DNA of 64,000 nucleotides from Armatimonadota bacterium (GTDB lineage Bacteria; Sysuimicrobiota; Sysuimicrobiia; Sysuimicrobiales; Humicultoraceae), in the NCBI GenBank assembly GCA_031459855.1, contig JAVKHP010000001.1, positions 2,766,309 to 2,830,308 on the forward strand, given 5' to 3'. Under the pieces are notes generated by a model. That model was given only the letters and a program-made list of their open reading frames with translations, was not told where the DNA came from and did not search any database. Position numbers and translations under genes: made by a program. This document shows, one piece after another, positions 1 to 7,037 of the stretch. Each line of letters opens with the position of its first letter. Within the stretch, counting starts at the first letter, position 1.

Positions 1-58
1 GCGCCACCACCCCCGGTGCGCCGTCGGCGACCTCGCCGCGGCGCGTGCGCGGGGGCAT
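1..58 (-). CDS. Possible start of the gene downstream of efp (partial)
   Basis: An ATG on the minus strand at 58 overlaps the efp stop codon (TGATG) and stays open for the 19 codons left before the window edge, giving a basic, Gly/Ala-rich start (MPPRTRRGEVADGAPG). Tight overlaps of this type are common in this genome, so a co-transcribed gene is plausible. Too little is visible to name it. In many bacteria accB follows efp, but nothing here supports that. Confidence 0.3.
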   Translation of the reverse strand, partial: MPPRTRRGEVADGAPGVVA

Positions 59-618
59 CATCCCACGCGCTCGACGTACTCGCCCGACCGCGTGTCCACC
101 CGGACGACGTCGCCGACCTCGACGAAGAGCGGTACCTGCACCACCGCCCCGGTCTCGAGGGTAGCCGGCTTCGCGCCACCCGTGGCCGTGTCCCCGCGGA
201 ACGCCGGCGCGGTCTCGACGACCCGCAGGTCCACGGTGTTGGGCAGCTCCACGGCGATGGGGCGCTGCTCGTAGTAGACGACCGTGACCACCGTGTTGTC
301 CTTGAGGAACTTGATGGCCTCGCCCAGCAGCGCAGCGTCCAGCGTCAGCTGCTCGTACGTCTCGCGATCCATGAAGACGTACTGCTCGTCGTGGTGGTAC
401 AGGTACTCGGCGTCGCGCCGCTCCAGGTACGCCTGGGGGACGCGCTCGCCGGCGTTGAACGTGCGCTCGATGATCGCCCCGCTCTTCAGGTTGCGGATCT
501 TGGCCCGCACGTAGGCGCTCCCCCGGCCACGCTTCACGTGCTGCGAGGCGAGCACGGCGTACAGTTCGCCTTCCAGGGCGATCACCACCCCGGGACGGAA
601 GTCGTTGGTCGAAATCAC
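58..618 (-). CDS. efp: Translation elongation factor P
   Basis: EF-P (186 aa, usual length) binds between the P and E sites of the ribosome and relieves stalling at polyproline stretches. The three-domain layout is complete: a KOW-like N-terminal domain, a central OB domain with the MDRETYEQ segment, and a C-terminal OB domain with the GDTATGGAKPATLETGA signature and the ending TRSGEYVERVG. The loop that reaches the peptidyl-transferase centre reads KRGRGSA, so the tip residue (position 32) is arginine, not lysine. This Arg form occurs in Thermus and in lineages that rhamnosylate EF-P with EarP; no modification enzyme is visible in the window. The start overlaps the end of the aminopeptidase by 4 bp, so the two are translationally coupled. 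Confidence 0.97.
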   Translation of the reverse strand: MISTNDFRPGVVIALEGELYAVLASQHVKRGRGSAYVRAKIRNLKSGAIIERTFNAGERVPQAYLERRDAEYLYHHDEQYVFMDRETYEQLTLDAALLGEAIKFLKDNTVVTVVYYEQRPIAVELPNTVDLRVVETAPAFRGDTATGGAKPATLETGAVVQVPLFVEVGDVVRVDTRSGEYVERVG

Positions 619-1706
619 GCTCCCACCTCAACCAGCGCCTTCGGGATTCGCGTCAGCACCTCGACGGCGCCGTCGGCCAGCACCACGAGGTCTTCGATCC
701 GGCAGCCGCCCCATCCCGCCAGGTAGATCCCGGGCTCCACGGTCACCACCGCCCCGGGCGGCAGCACGGCGTCCTCGCGCGGCGACAGCCGCGGCCCCTC
801 GTGCACCGCCAGCCCCACGCCGTGGCCGAGCCCGTGCCCGAACGCCTCGCCGTAGCCGGCCCGTGTGATCCGCTCGCGCGCCACCGCGTCCGCGTCGCGG
901 CCGGTCATCCCGGGGCGCAGGGCCGCCAGCGCCGCCTCCAGGGCGTCGAGCACCAGCGCGTACAGCTCGCGGTGCCGGGCAGTAGCCGGGGCGGTGACCA
1001 CGGTGCGCGTGCAGTCCGAGTGGTAGCCATCGACCACCGCGCCGAAGTCGACGATCACGAACTCCCCGCGTCCGATGGGCCGGTCGCTGGCCCGCGCGTG
1101 CGGCAGCGCGGCGCGCGGACCTGAGGCCACGATGGTCTCGAACGCCACGCCGTCGGCGCCGCCCCGGCGCATGGCGTACTCGAGAGCGGCCGCCACCTCC
1201 CGTTCCGTCGTCCCCGCGCGCAGCAACGGCAACGTCTCGAGGAACGCGGCGTCCGCGATGGCGGCGGCCCGCCGGATCGCGGCCACCTCGTCCGCATCCT
1301 TCTGCCACCGCAGCCGGTCCAGGCCCTCCAGCGGCACCAGCGCGACGGGGTCCACCAGGGCCGCCAGCCGCCGGAACGCTGCCACGGGCAGGTGCTCACC
1401 CTCCACGCCGACGCGCCGCGCTCCCCAGGCGCGCACGAGGGCCGCCGCACCCTCCAGCAGCGTCTGCGGTGCCCGCACGACCTCCCATCCCGGGGCCTGC
1501 GCTGCGGCCTGCTCCACGTACCGGAAGTCGACGACCAGACACACCCGGTCCCGGGAGACGAGCCCGAGCCCAGCAGACCCCCGGAACCCGGAGACGTAGG
1601 CCAGGGTCTCCCAGCTGGAGACGAGGACCACATCGACGTCGGCGGCATCCAGCCAGGTGCGCAGACGGGTCAGACGATCGGCGACGACCACAGGCACTGC
1701 GGACAT
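615..1706 (-). CDS. pepP: Xaa-Pro aminopeptidase (M24 family)
   Basis: A 363-residue cytosolic metallopeptidase that removes N-terminal residues preceding proline. The creatinase-type N-terminal domain (about 1-130) is followed by the pita-bread domain, with all metal ligands visible: Asp in VIVDFGAVVDGY, Asp in HSDCTRTV, His in GHGLGHGVGLAVHEGP, Glu in VTVEPGIYL and Glu in CRIEDLVV. I chose ATG 1706 over an upstream in-frame start because the family N-terminus begins there and because a good sigma-70 promoter ends only 10 nt upstream, which makes a leaderless message likely. It forms an operon with efp. The pairing of a prolidase-type enzyme with EF-P is also seen in Bacillus relatives. Confidence 0.93.
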   Translation of the reverse strand: MSAVPVVVADRLTRLRTWLDAADVDVVLVSSWETLAYVSGFRGSAGLGLVSRDRVCLVVDFRYVEQAAAQAPGWEVVRAPQTLLEGAAALVRAWGARRVGVEGEHLPVAAFRRLAALVDPVALVPLEGLDRLRWQKDADEVAAIRRAAAIADAAFLETLPLLRAGTTEREVAAALEYAMRRGGADGVAFETIVASGPRAALPHARASDRPIGRGEFVIVDFGAVVDGYHSDCTRTVVTAPATARHRELYALVLDALEAALAALRPGMTGRDADAVARERITRAGYGEAFGHGLGHGVGLAVHEGPRLSPREDAVLPPGAVVTVEPGIYLAGWGGCRIEDLVVLADGAVEVLTRIPKALVEVGA

Positions 1707-1715
1707 ACAGCCCGT

Positions 1716-1744
1716 AGGATACTGGAGGCCGTCGCCGCTTTCAA
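1716..1744 (-). promoter_or_regulatory. Sigma-70 promoter of pepP-efp
   Basis: On the minus strand TTGAAA (1739-1744), a 17-nt spacer and TATCCT (1716-1721) match the housekeeping consensus well. Transcription would start at about 1709, only a few bases before ATG 1706, so the mRNA would be essentially leaderless. This supports the chosen pepP start. Confidence 0.6.
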
Positions 1745-1948
1745 CCGCCCGCAGGCCGTCAGCGTGGTACGCGCCTCGAAGGCCAAAGACGCCTGGGGTC
1801 CTCAACGACCGCCCGCAGCGCGTTTCCCCAGGTTCGATGTGCGAACCTGCTGCCCGCCGCGCTGGTCAGGTGCCGCGGTCGTGCGCCGACTTACGGGATA
1901 GTGGGGGGCATCCTGCGGGACATGCCGGACGAGGTCATGACGGTATGT

Positions 1949-1960
1949 CTGTACGTACAG
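1949..1960. promoter_or_regulatory. 12-bp perfect palindrome, possible operator
   Basis: ctgtacgtacag is a perfect palindrome directly abutting the hairpin at 1959-1984, in the gene-free stretch 1745-2010 between the pepP promoter and the TPR gene. No other gene-like signal is visible in that stretch. It could be a repressor site or part of the terminator; there is no further support. Confidence 0.25.
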
Positions 1961-1984
1961 AGGGGCGGGTGGTCCCGCCCCTCT
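1959..1984 (-). terminator. Strong hairpin after the pilP-pilQ-TPR operon
   Basis: A perfect 11-bp stem (agaggggcggg / cccgcccctct) with a 4-nt loop starts 26 nt after the stop of the TPR gene. It lacks a clear U-tract on the minus strand, so termination may be inefficient or factor-assisted. It also separates this operon from the pepP promoter downstream. Confidence 0.6.
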
Positions 1985-2010
1985 CCCCTGACGTCCGGCC
2001 GCTGCCGCGC

Positions 2011-2538
2011 CTACCAGACGGGCATGCGCGGCGCCCAGCCCGGGCGGGCCTTGGCCATCATCTGGGTCAGCACCTCATTGGCCTTGTCGAACTGGCCCAT
2101 CAGGCGGTAGGCGTCGTGCAGCGCCAGGTAGGCCGGAGCGAACGTCTCGTCGAGCCGGATCGCCTCCTGCAGCGACGCCACGGCCCGTTCGCCGTAGCCC
2201 GCCGCATACGAGGCCGCGCCGAGTTGCCACTGGCGGAACGCGTAGACGTAGGCGTAGCCCAACCAGTAGTGCGCCCGCGCGTGCTGTCGGTTGGCGGCGA
2301 TGGCCTGCTGGTAGGGCTGGATCGCCCGGGCGAACTCGGCCTCCGTGAGGTACAGCCGCGCCGCGTTGAACGGCGGCAGCGCCTGGGCGGCGGCGGTCCC
2401 CACCATCACGAGCACCAGCACCCCCGGTAGCAGGCCCCACAGCATGCGCCGCCGCGTGCCGCCACCGGGCGATCGCACCACCTCCGGTGCAGGCCGGTCG
2501 CCTCGCGCCATCCGTCGCCTCGTGCGCACCTGCCCCAC
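2011..2538 (-). CDS. Exported TPR protein next to pilQ
   Basis: Up to 175 residues. A hydrophobic stretch (MLWGLLPGVLVLVMVGTAAAQA, about 32-53) after three arginines looks like a signal peptide with cleavage after AQA, so the mature protein is periplasmic or outer-membrane associated. It then holds three TPR-like helix pairs (FARAIQPYQQAIAANR, AVASLQEAIRLDETFAPAYLALHDAY, QFDKANEVLTQMM). It follows pilQ by 1 bp at most, so it is in the pilP-pilQ operon. Small TPR lipoproteins such as PilF/PilW act as pilotins for PilQ; that role here is an inference from position, and no lipobox cysteine is visible. The true start may be one of the internal ATGs at 2511 or 2445. Confidence 0.75.
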   Translation of the reverse strand: MGQVRTRRRMARGDRPAPEVVRSPGGGTRRRMLWGLLPGVLVLVMVGTAAAQALPPFNAARLYLTEAEFARAIQPYQQAIAANRQHARAHYWLGYAYVYAFRQWQLGAASYAAGYGERAVASLQEAIRLDETFAPAYLALHDAYRLMGQFDKANEVLTQMMAKARPGWAPRMPVW

Positions 2539-2539
2539 C

Positions 2540-4231
2540 TCAGGGCCGCGGCGAGGGCGCCGGCGTGGGTGCCCCGGGCCCGGGCAGGATCTGCGGCGTC
2601 ACGACGAAGATCACCTCGTTGTCGGTTCGGCTGGTCGTGGACACCCGGAACAACGCGCCCAGGATCGGGATGTCTCCCAGGATCGGCACCTTGACGGTGG
2701 TGCGCCGTTCCTCGGAACTGATCAGGCCCGCCAGCACGATGGACTCGCCGCTGCGGACCGTCACCGTGGTCGAGGCCTTGCGGCTGGTCAGGCGCGGGAC
2801 CTGGTTCTGCAGGATCTCGCGCACCGCCGAGATCTCGGGCTCGACCTTGGTGGTCACCAGCCCGTCACGGTTCACCTTGGGCGTGATGCGCAGGATCACG
2901 CCCACCGGCTTGAAGGTGAACGTCACGCGCCCCGTGGCGTCCACCGAGGGGATGGGCAGCTCCTCGCCGAGGTTGACCGACGCCTCGTTGCCGTCCACCA
3001 CCGCCACCCGCGGCGCCGTCAGCACCCGGGCCTTGCCGTCCCGGACCAGGGCTTCCAGGGCGGCGTTGATGGTGAAGTCGCCGTAGCCGACCCGCACCAG
3101 CCCCGGGAACGTGCCCCGCACCTGGATCACGTTGACCGGCGGGTCGCCCGTCAGGCCCCAGCGCAGGCCGAGCTGGTTCAGCGTCTCCATGCTGATGTCG
3201 ACGACCCGGGTCTCGATCATCACCTGCGGCAGCTGCACGTCGAGCCCGGCCAGGATCTTCCGGACCTCCTCGTGCTGGGCCTGGGTGCCCACCACGACCA
3301 CAGCGTTGGACCGCGCATCGGAGGTCACGCGGATGCCCGGCACCGCCGCGCGGATCGCGTCGGCCACGTCCTTGGCCACGCCGAAGCCGATGGGGTAGGT
3401 GATCGTCTCGGGCGCCTCGGGCGGTGGCGCCAGCCTGTCGGCCGCCATGATGATCAGGTTGCGGCCGATGCGCCGGAAGCCGAGGTTGTTCGCCTCGAGA
3501 ATGAACCGCAGGGCCTCCTCGCACGACAGGTCGATCAGGCGAACCGTGACCGCGCCGCGCACCGACGCGTCGGTGACGATGTTCACGTTGCAGACCCGCG
3601 CGAGCGCGCTGAGCACGTCGGCCAGCTCGGTGTTGCGGAACTCGAGGGTGATGCGGCCCGGCGCGAGTGCTGGCGGGGCCGGCGTCACCTGGGCCACGGG
3701 CACCGGGCCGGACGTCGAGGGGCTGCCGGGAGCCTGCGCGATGGGCGCCGGGGCCGCCGGAGCCGCCGCGGGCACGGCGGGCGCGGCGGGCACGCGCACC
3801 GCCACGCTCTGGGAGAACTGCGCCACCAGCACGTTGGGCGAGGCGGTCGCCAGCCGGAACGAGAGCGGGGCGGCCAGGTCCACGGCGATACGGGCGACCG
3901 GCGGCCGATCCTGGAACTGCCCGACCCGCACCCGCTCGACCGCGCCCCTGTCCACGTCGAGCACCGGAGGGACCGCCGCGTCGACGACCGCGCCCGGCAG
4001 GTCGATGACCAGCCGCGGCGGGGACGCCAGCTGCAGGGTCCGGTAGGTGAGCGGGCCGGTGCCGATGACGGCGACCTGCACCATCTCCCCGAAGACCTTC
4101 ACGGTGACCTGCGTGATGCGCACGGCAGCGGCCTCGGGCCGCGCAGGGCCCGCGGGCACCAGCGCAAGCACCAGCACGAAGGCTACTGCGGCGAAGCTAG
4201 TTGTGGCCCAGCGCGGTCGTCGCGGCAACAT
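2540..4231 (-). CDS. pilQ: Type IV pilus secretin PilQ
   Basis: A 563-residue outer-membrane secretin through which the pilus fibre exits. In order: signal peptide (about 10-35), an AMIN domain (about 37-135; AMIN domains bind peptidoglycan), a Pro/Ala-rich linker (140-195), an STN/N0 domain (196-265, ITLEFRNTELADVLSALARV), a NolW/N1 domain (about 270-340), and the secretin core ending with the diagnostic VPILGDIPILGALFR signature and a DNEVIFVVTPQIL strand. The N-terminus overlaps the pilP-like gene by 35 bp. Only one AMIN domain is visible, where proteobacterial PilQ often has two. The promoter of this operon is the SigB-type site at 4921-4946. Confidence 0.95.
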   Translation of the reverse strand: MLPRRPRWATTSFAAVAFVLVLALVPAGPARPEAAAVRITQVTVKVFGEMVQVAVIGTGPLTYRTLQLASPPRLVIDLPGAVVDAAVPPVLDVDRGAVERVRVGQFQDRPPVARIAVDLAAPLSFRLATASPNVLVAQFSQSVAVRVPAAPAVPAAAPAAPAPIAQAPGSPSTSGPVPVAQVTPAPPALAPGRITLEFRNTELADVLSALARVCNVNIVTDASVRGAVTVRLIDLSCEEALRFILEANNLGFRRIGRNLIIMAADRLAPPPEAPETITYPIGFGVAKDVADAIRAAVPGIRVTSDARSNAVVVVGTQAQHEEVRKILAGLDVQLPQVMIETRVVDISMETLNQLGLRWGLTGDPPVNVIQVRGTFPGLVRVGYGDFTINAALEALVRDGKARVLTAPRVAVVDGNEASVNLGEELPIPSVDATGRVTFTFKPVGVILRITPKVNRDGLVTTKVEPEISAVREILQNQVPRLTSRKASTTVTVRSGESIVLAGLISSEERRTTVKVPILGDIPILGALFRVSTTSRTDNEVIFVVTPQILPGPGAPTPAPSPRP

Positions 4232-4838
4232 GCCGTGCCCTCACCTCACCCATCCTCAGCTCGAACCGTTGTCCGTCTTCCTCCAACACCACCAGGCGTT
4301 GTTCCGGATCGATCGCGGTGACGCGGATCTTGTCCTTGATGACGTCCCCGGGCGAGACGATGTACGTCTGGCCGCCCACCCGCACGATGGCCACGGACAC
4401 CGAGTCGTTCACGAGCCCCACGAGTTCCGCGGTGCTGGCCTCCTTGGGTGGCGGCGTGGGCGTCGGCGTCGGCGCTGGCTGGCCCGGGATCTGCTGTCCG
4501 GGAAACAGCGGCGGCGGCAGCGGTGCCGGCGGCGGCACCGGCCCAGGAGCCGGCCGCGGCGCTTCCGCCACGACGAGGGGCGCGAACGGATCTGGCCGTC
4601 CGGCGCCTGGCAACGCCGCAGGGGTCGGGCTGGGCGTTGGGCTTGGCGCGGGCTGCGGGCTTGCTTCCGGCGCCGGCGCAGCGACCTGTGGAGCTGGGGT
4701 GGGGCTGACCGCCGGCGTAACCGCTGAGGGTGGCGGTCCTTGCCGCGGCCACACCACTAGTGCCACGACGACCAGCGCAATTGCCAGCGCGCCGGCCACC
4801 AGTGGATGCGTCCGAAGGTATGCGACAGCCTTGCGCAT
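4197..4838 (-). CDS. PilP/GspC-like inner-membrane pilus protein
   Basis: A 213-residue protein with a single N-terminal membrane helix (about 14-31), a long Pro/Ala/Thr linker (35-130) and a small C-terminal beta domain (about 145-210: ELVGLVNDSVSVAIVRVGG, SPGDVIKDKIRVTAIDPEQRLVVL) of the PilP/GspC homology-region type. Such proteins link the PilNO platform to the secretin. It is the first gene of the pilP-pilQ-TPR operon and overlaps pilQ by 35 bp. There is no lipobox, unlike proteobacterial PilP lipoproteins, so the anchor is a transmembrane helix as in GspC. Confidence 0.8.
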   Translation of the reverse strand: MRKAVAYLRTHPLVAGALAIALVVVALVVWPRQGPPPSAVTPAVSPTPAPQVAAPAPEASPQPAPSPTPSPTPAALPGAGRPDPFAPLVVAEAPRPAPGPVPPPAPLPPPLFPGQQIPGQPAPTPTPTPPPKEASTAELVGLVNDSVSVAIVRVGGQTYIVSPGDVIKDKIRVTAIDPEQRLVVLEEDGQRFELRMGEVRARHVAATTALGHN

Positions 4839-4920
4839 ACGGCCCCCTCACGGTTTCGTCCAGTTCCCCGACCCCGCTGGAGCCCCGGCAAGGCCCCGCG
4901 ATCGCTGACTGTTCAACAGA

Positions 4921-4946
4921 TTGCCCTGAACTCCTGCCGGCTAGAC
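4921..4946 (-). promoter_or_regulatory. SigB/SigF-type promoter of pilP-pilQ
   Basis: Minus strand GTCTAG (4941-4946), 14-nt spacer ending gagttca, GGGCAA (4921-4926). Both hexamers and the spacing are the same as before the sigma-factor gene (48653-48678). The transcript would have a leader of about 75 nt to ATG 4838. The rest of the gene-free stretch 4947-5168 holds only the repeats listed at 5033-5204. Confidence 0.65.
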
Positions 4947-5032
4947 CTGCAGTGGCGCCTCCCATACGGTGCCCGGGAGGGGCCGGTCGCTGTGGTCGCC
5001 GCCACAGGAAACAGGGCTCACTCCCGGGGGGA

Positions 5033-5204
5033 CGCACCACCACACGACCGCTCCCCTCGCGCCGGGGCAGGGCGAGGCCGGAAAGGGCAAGGCGAGCGGA
5101 GGGCCGCACTACCACGCGACCACTCCCCTGGCAGCACGCGCACCGCCTGTTGTTGCTGCACCCGGTCGTTACGGCCAGTACCACCGCACGACCGCCTCAC
5201 CCCA
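5033..5204 (-). repeat. Three degenerate copies of the pilD 3' end at about 73-bp period
   Basis: A 24-bp element (minus sense starting aggggagcggtcgtgtggtg) occurs at 5033-5056 and 5106-5129, and a diverged form occurs at 5178-5204 inside the last codons of pilD (encoding EAVVRWYW). The period is 72-73 bp. The two non-coding copies lie just after the pilD stop. They may come from slippage or tandem duplication of the gene end. Confidence 0.45.
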
Positions 5205-5930
5205 GAACAACGCACCCAGCGCCCCCAGCGCCAGGAACGGCCCGAATGGAATGGGGTCTTTGCGCCCGCGGATGCGCAGGGCCAGGAGCGCAATCCCTAC
5301 GAGGCCCCCGGCCACGAACGCAAGGAACAGCGCCACGGCAGTGGTCGCGGGTGATGCCAGGAACACGCCGATGAGCACCGCCAGCTTGGCGTCCCCCAGG
5401 CCCATCCCGCCCCGGCTCGCCGCCACGATGAGGAGGATCAGGGCACCCGCCCCTCCGCCCGCCACCAGCGCCGGCACCAGCCGGTCCAGCGCGACGGCCA
5501 GGAGCAGCCCGGCGGCTACGCCGGGATAGGTCAGCCAGTTGAGGATCAGCTGGTGGTCGAGGTCGATGAAGGTGATCACCACCAGGAGGAACACGAACAG
5601 CACCCCGCCGGCGACCTCGAGGGCCTCGCGCCATGCAAACGGCGGCGCGCCGCGCGAGCCCGCCGCCACGGTCAGGATCGCCATCACCACTTCGACCACG
5701 AGGTAGCGGAGGCTGATCGGCCGGCCGCATGCGCGACACCGTCCGCGCAGCACCACGTAGCTGAGGATGGGGATGTTGTCCCACGGGCGAATCGGCGTAC
5801 CGCATGTCGGGCAACGCGACCCCGGCGTCACGATCGACTCATCGCGCGGCAGACGATAGATCAGGACGTTGGCAAAACTGCCCAGCACCGCCCCGAGCAC
5901 CGCGAGCAACGCCACGTAGCCCCCCGACAT
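5169..5930 (-). CDS. pilD: Prepilin peptidase / N-methyltransferase
   Basis: A 253-residue polytopic membrane aspartyl protease that cleaves type IV prepilin leaders and methylates the new N-terminal residue. The cytoplasmic methyltransferase-type domain keeps the two zinc-binding pairs CPTC and CRAC, and both catalytic aspartates are present (FIDLDHQ and GMGLGDAKL). About seven further hydrophobic segments follow. I chose ATG 5930 because GGAGGG lies 7 nt upstream. It is separated from the pilP operon by 330 bp, and no SigB-type site was found before it. It should process all four prepilin-like proteins in this window. Confidence 0.95.
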   Translation of the reverse strand: MSGGYVALLAVLGAVLGSFANVLIYRLPRDESIVTPGSRCPTCGTPIRPWDNIPILSYVVLRGRCRACGRPISLRYLVVEVVMAILTVAAGSRGAPPFAWREALEVAGGVLFVFLLVVITFIDLDHQLILNWLTYPGVAAGLLLAVALDRLVPALVAGGGAGALILLIVAASRGGMGLGDAKLAVLIGVFLASPATTAVALFLAFVAGGLVGIALLALRIRGRKDPIPFGPFLALGALGALFWGEAVVRWYWP

Positions 5931-6151
5931 CACGCAGCCCTCCATCGCGCCCATGTTCGTCCCGCGGCCACGGACGAGCGACGGGCTCGCAGCCCCCGAG
6001 GCCTGCGCAGGATGCCCGGCAGCGGCCAGGGGGCGCGACCGGCTGCCCGCAGGGGGCCTTGGACAGAGGAGATTGGGGCACTGGTCAGAATAGCACCGAC
6101 ACGTGACCTCGCGGCAGCCGGAGTGCCGTCGAGATGCGGGAGGCGACGGGC

Positions 6152-6991
6152 ATGAGACAGGGATCCTGGCTGCTCCTCCTGGCCTTCATCCTGGGGATGG
6201 CGTGGCCGGTCGTGGCCCAACAGGGTGCCAGCCCGACGGTCCTGATCGTTCCCGGACAGAGTATCGCCGGCGTCGCCCTGGGACGCTCGATCTCCGCGGT
6301 CGTGGCGCGGCTCGGGCAACCCGGGGAGGCGCGACCGCTGCGTGAGGGCACCCTCTACGCGTTCCCCCGGTATGGGCTCAACGTCTATGCCACCGATGGC
6401 GTCGTCCGTGCGGTGTCGACCACCAACAGCCTGCTGCGCACGGCCGAGGGCATCGCTCCGGGCTCCACGGTCGCTGATGTGCGGCGCGCCTTCGGCGACC
6501 AGTTCGCCGACGCCGTGGTGGAGGGCCTGATGGGCATGGCGTTCGATCAGCATGGGATCGCCTTCGGTCTCGACGGCGCGGTCGTCTCGATCATCATCGT
6601 CTACCCTCCACGCACCCAGGCGGCGCCGCCGACCGCGGTACCCGCCCAGGCGTCCACGCCCGGCCCGGCACCGGCGCCGGTGCCGGCAGCGTCCGCCCCG
6701 GCGGCCACTTCACCCGGGCGGCCCGGCCCGGGGGCGAGTCCCCCGCAGCCGACCACCACCGCGCTCCAGCCAGGATCGCCCCGGCCGGCCGCGGCGCCCA
6801 CGGCCACGCACATCGACCTGGGCCTGGTGGTCATGCCGCGGGTGGAGAACCTGCGACCGTTCTCCCCGGAGACCCAGTACATGTCGGTGGTCGGGTTCCT
6901 GCGGTACGTCGTCTACCAGCAGACCGGAACGTGGCTAACCCACACCGAGGCCACACGCATGCTCCTGGAGCAGCAGCGCATTCGCCTCTGA
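6152..6991 (+). CDS. Exported protein of unknown function with Pro/Ala linker
   Basis: A 279-residue protein on the opposite strand to the neighbouring pilus genes. A signal peptide (MRQGSWLLLLAFILGMAWPVVAQ) is followed by a compact domain (about 25-150) with a repeated pattern of small beta strands (VPGQSIAGVALGRSISAVVARLGQPGEA; IAPGSTVADVRRAFGDQF), reminiscent of SmpA/BamE-like or 'beta-hairpin-motif' periplasmic domains. A 70-residue Pro/Ala/Gly linker and a C-terminal helical part (VVGFLRYVVYQQTGTWLTHTEATRMLLEQQ) follow. ATG 6152 is preferred because GGAGG lies about 8 nt upstream. I do not recognise the family; a pilus-related or envelope role is suggested by position only. Confidence 0.7.
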   Translation: MRQGSWLLLLAFILGMAWPVVAQQGASPTVLIVPGQSIAGVALGRSISAVVARLGQPGEARPLREGTLYAFPRYGLNVYATDGVVRAVSTTNSLLRTAEGIAPGSTVADVRRAFGDQFADAVVEGLMGMAFDQHGIAFGLDGAVVSIIIVYPPRTQAAPPTAVPAQASTPGPAPAPVPAASAPAATSPGRPGPGASPPQPTTTALQPGSPRPAAAPTATHIDLGLVVMPRVENLRPFSPETQYMSVVGFLRYVVYQQTGTWLTHTEATRMLLEQQRIRL

Positions 6992-7037
6992 CGCCGCCCC
7001 GGCGGCATCGCCAGGGCGCCCATCGCGCATCGACGTC

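Noticed and set aside
2345-4321. 658-codon plus-strand open frame
   Set aside because: It is the antisense shadow of pilQ, composed mostly of Arg/His/Gly/Asp runs typical of GC-rich third-position effects, with no domain and no Shine-Dalgarno.
5955-6130. SigB-type promoter for pilD (GGGCAT near 6011 on the minus strand)
   Set aside because: There is no GTCT-like -35 at the correct distance; the hexamer alone is not enough in GC-rich DNA.
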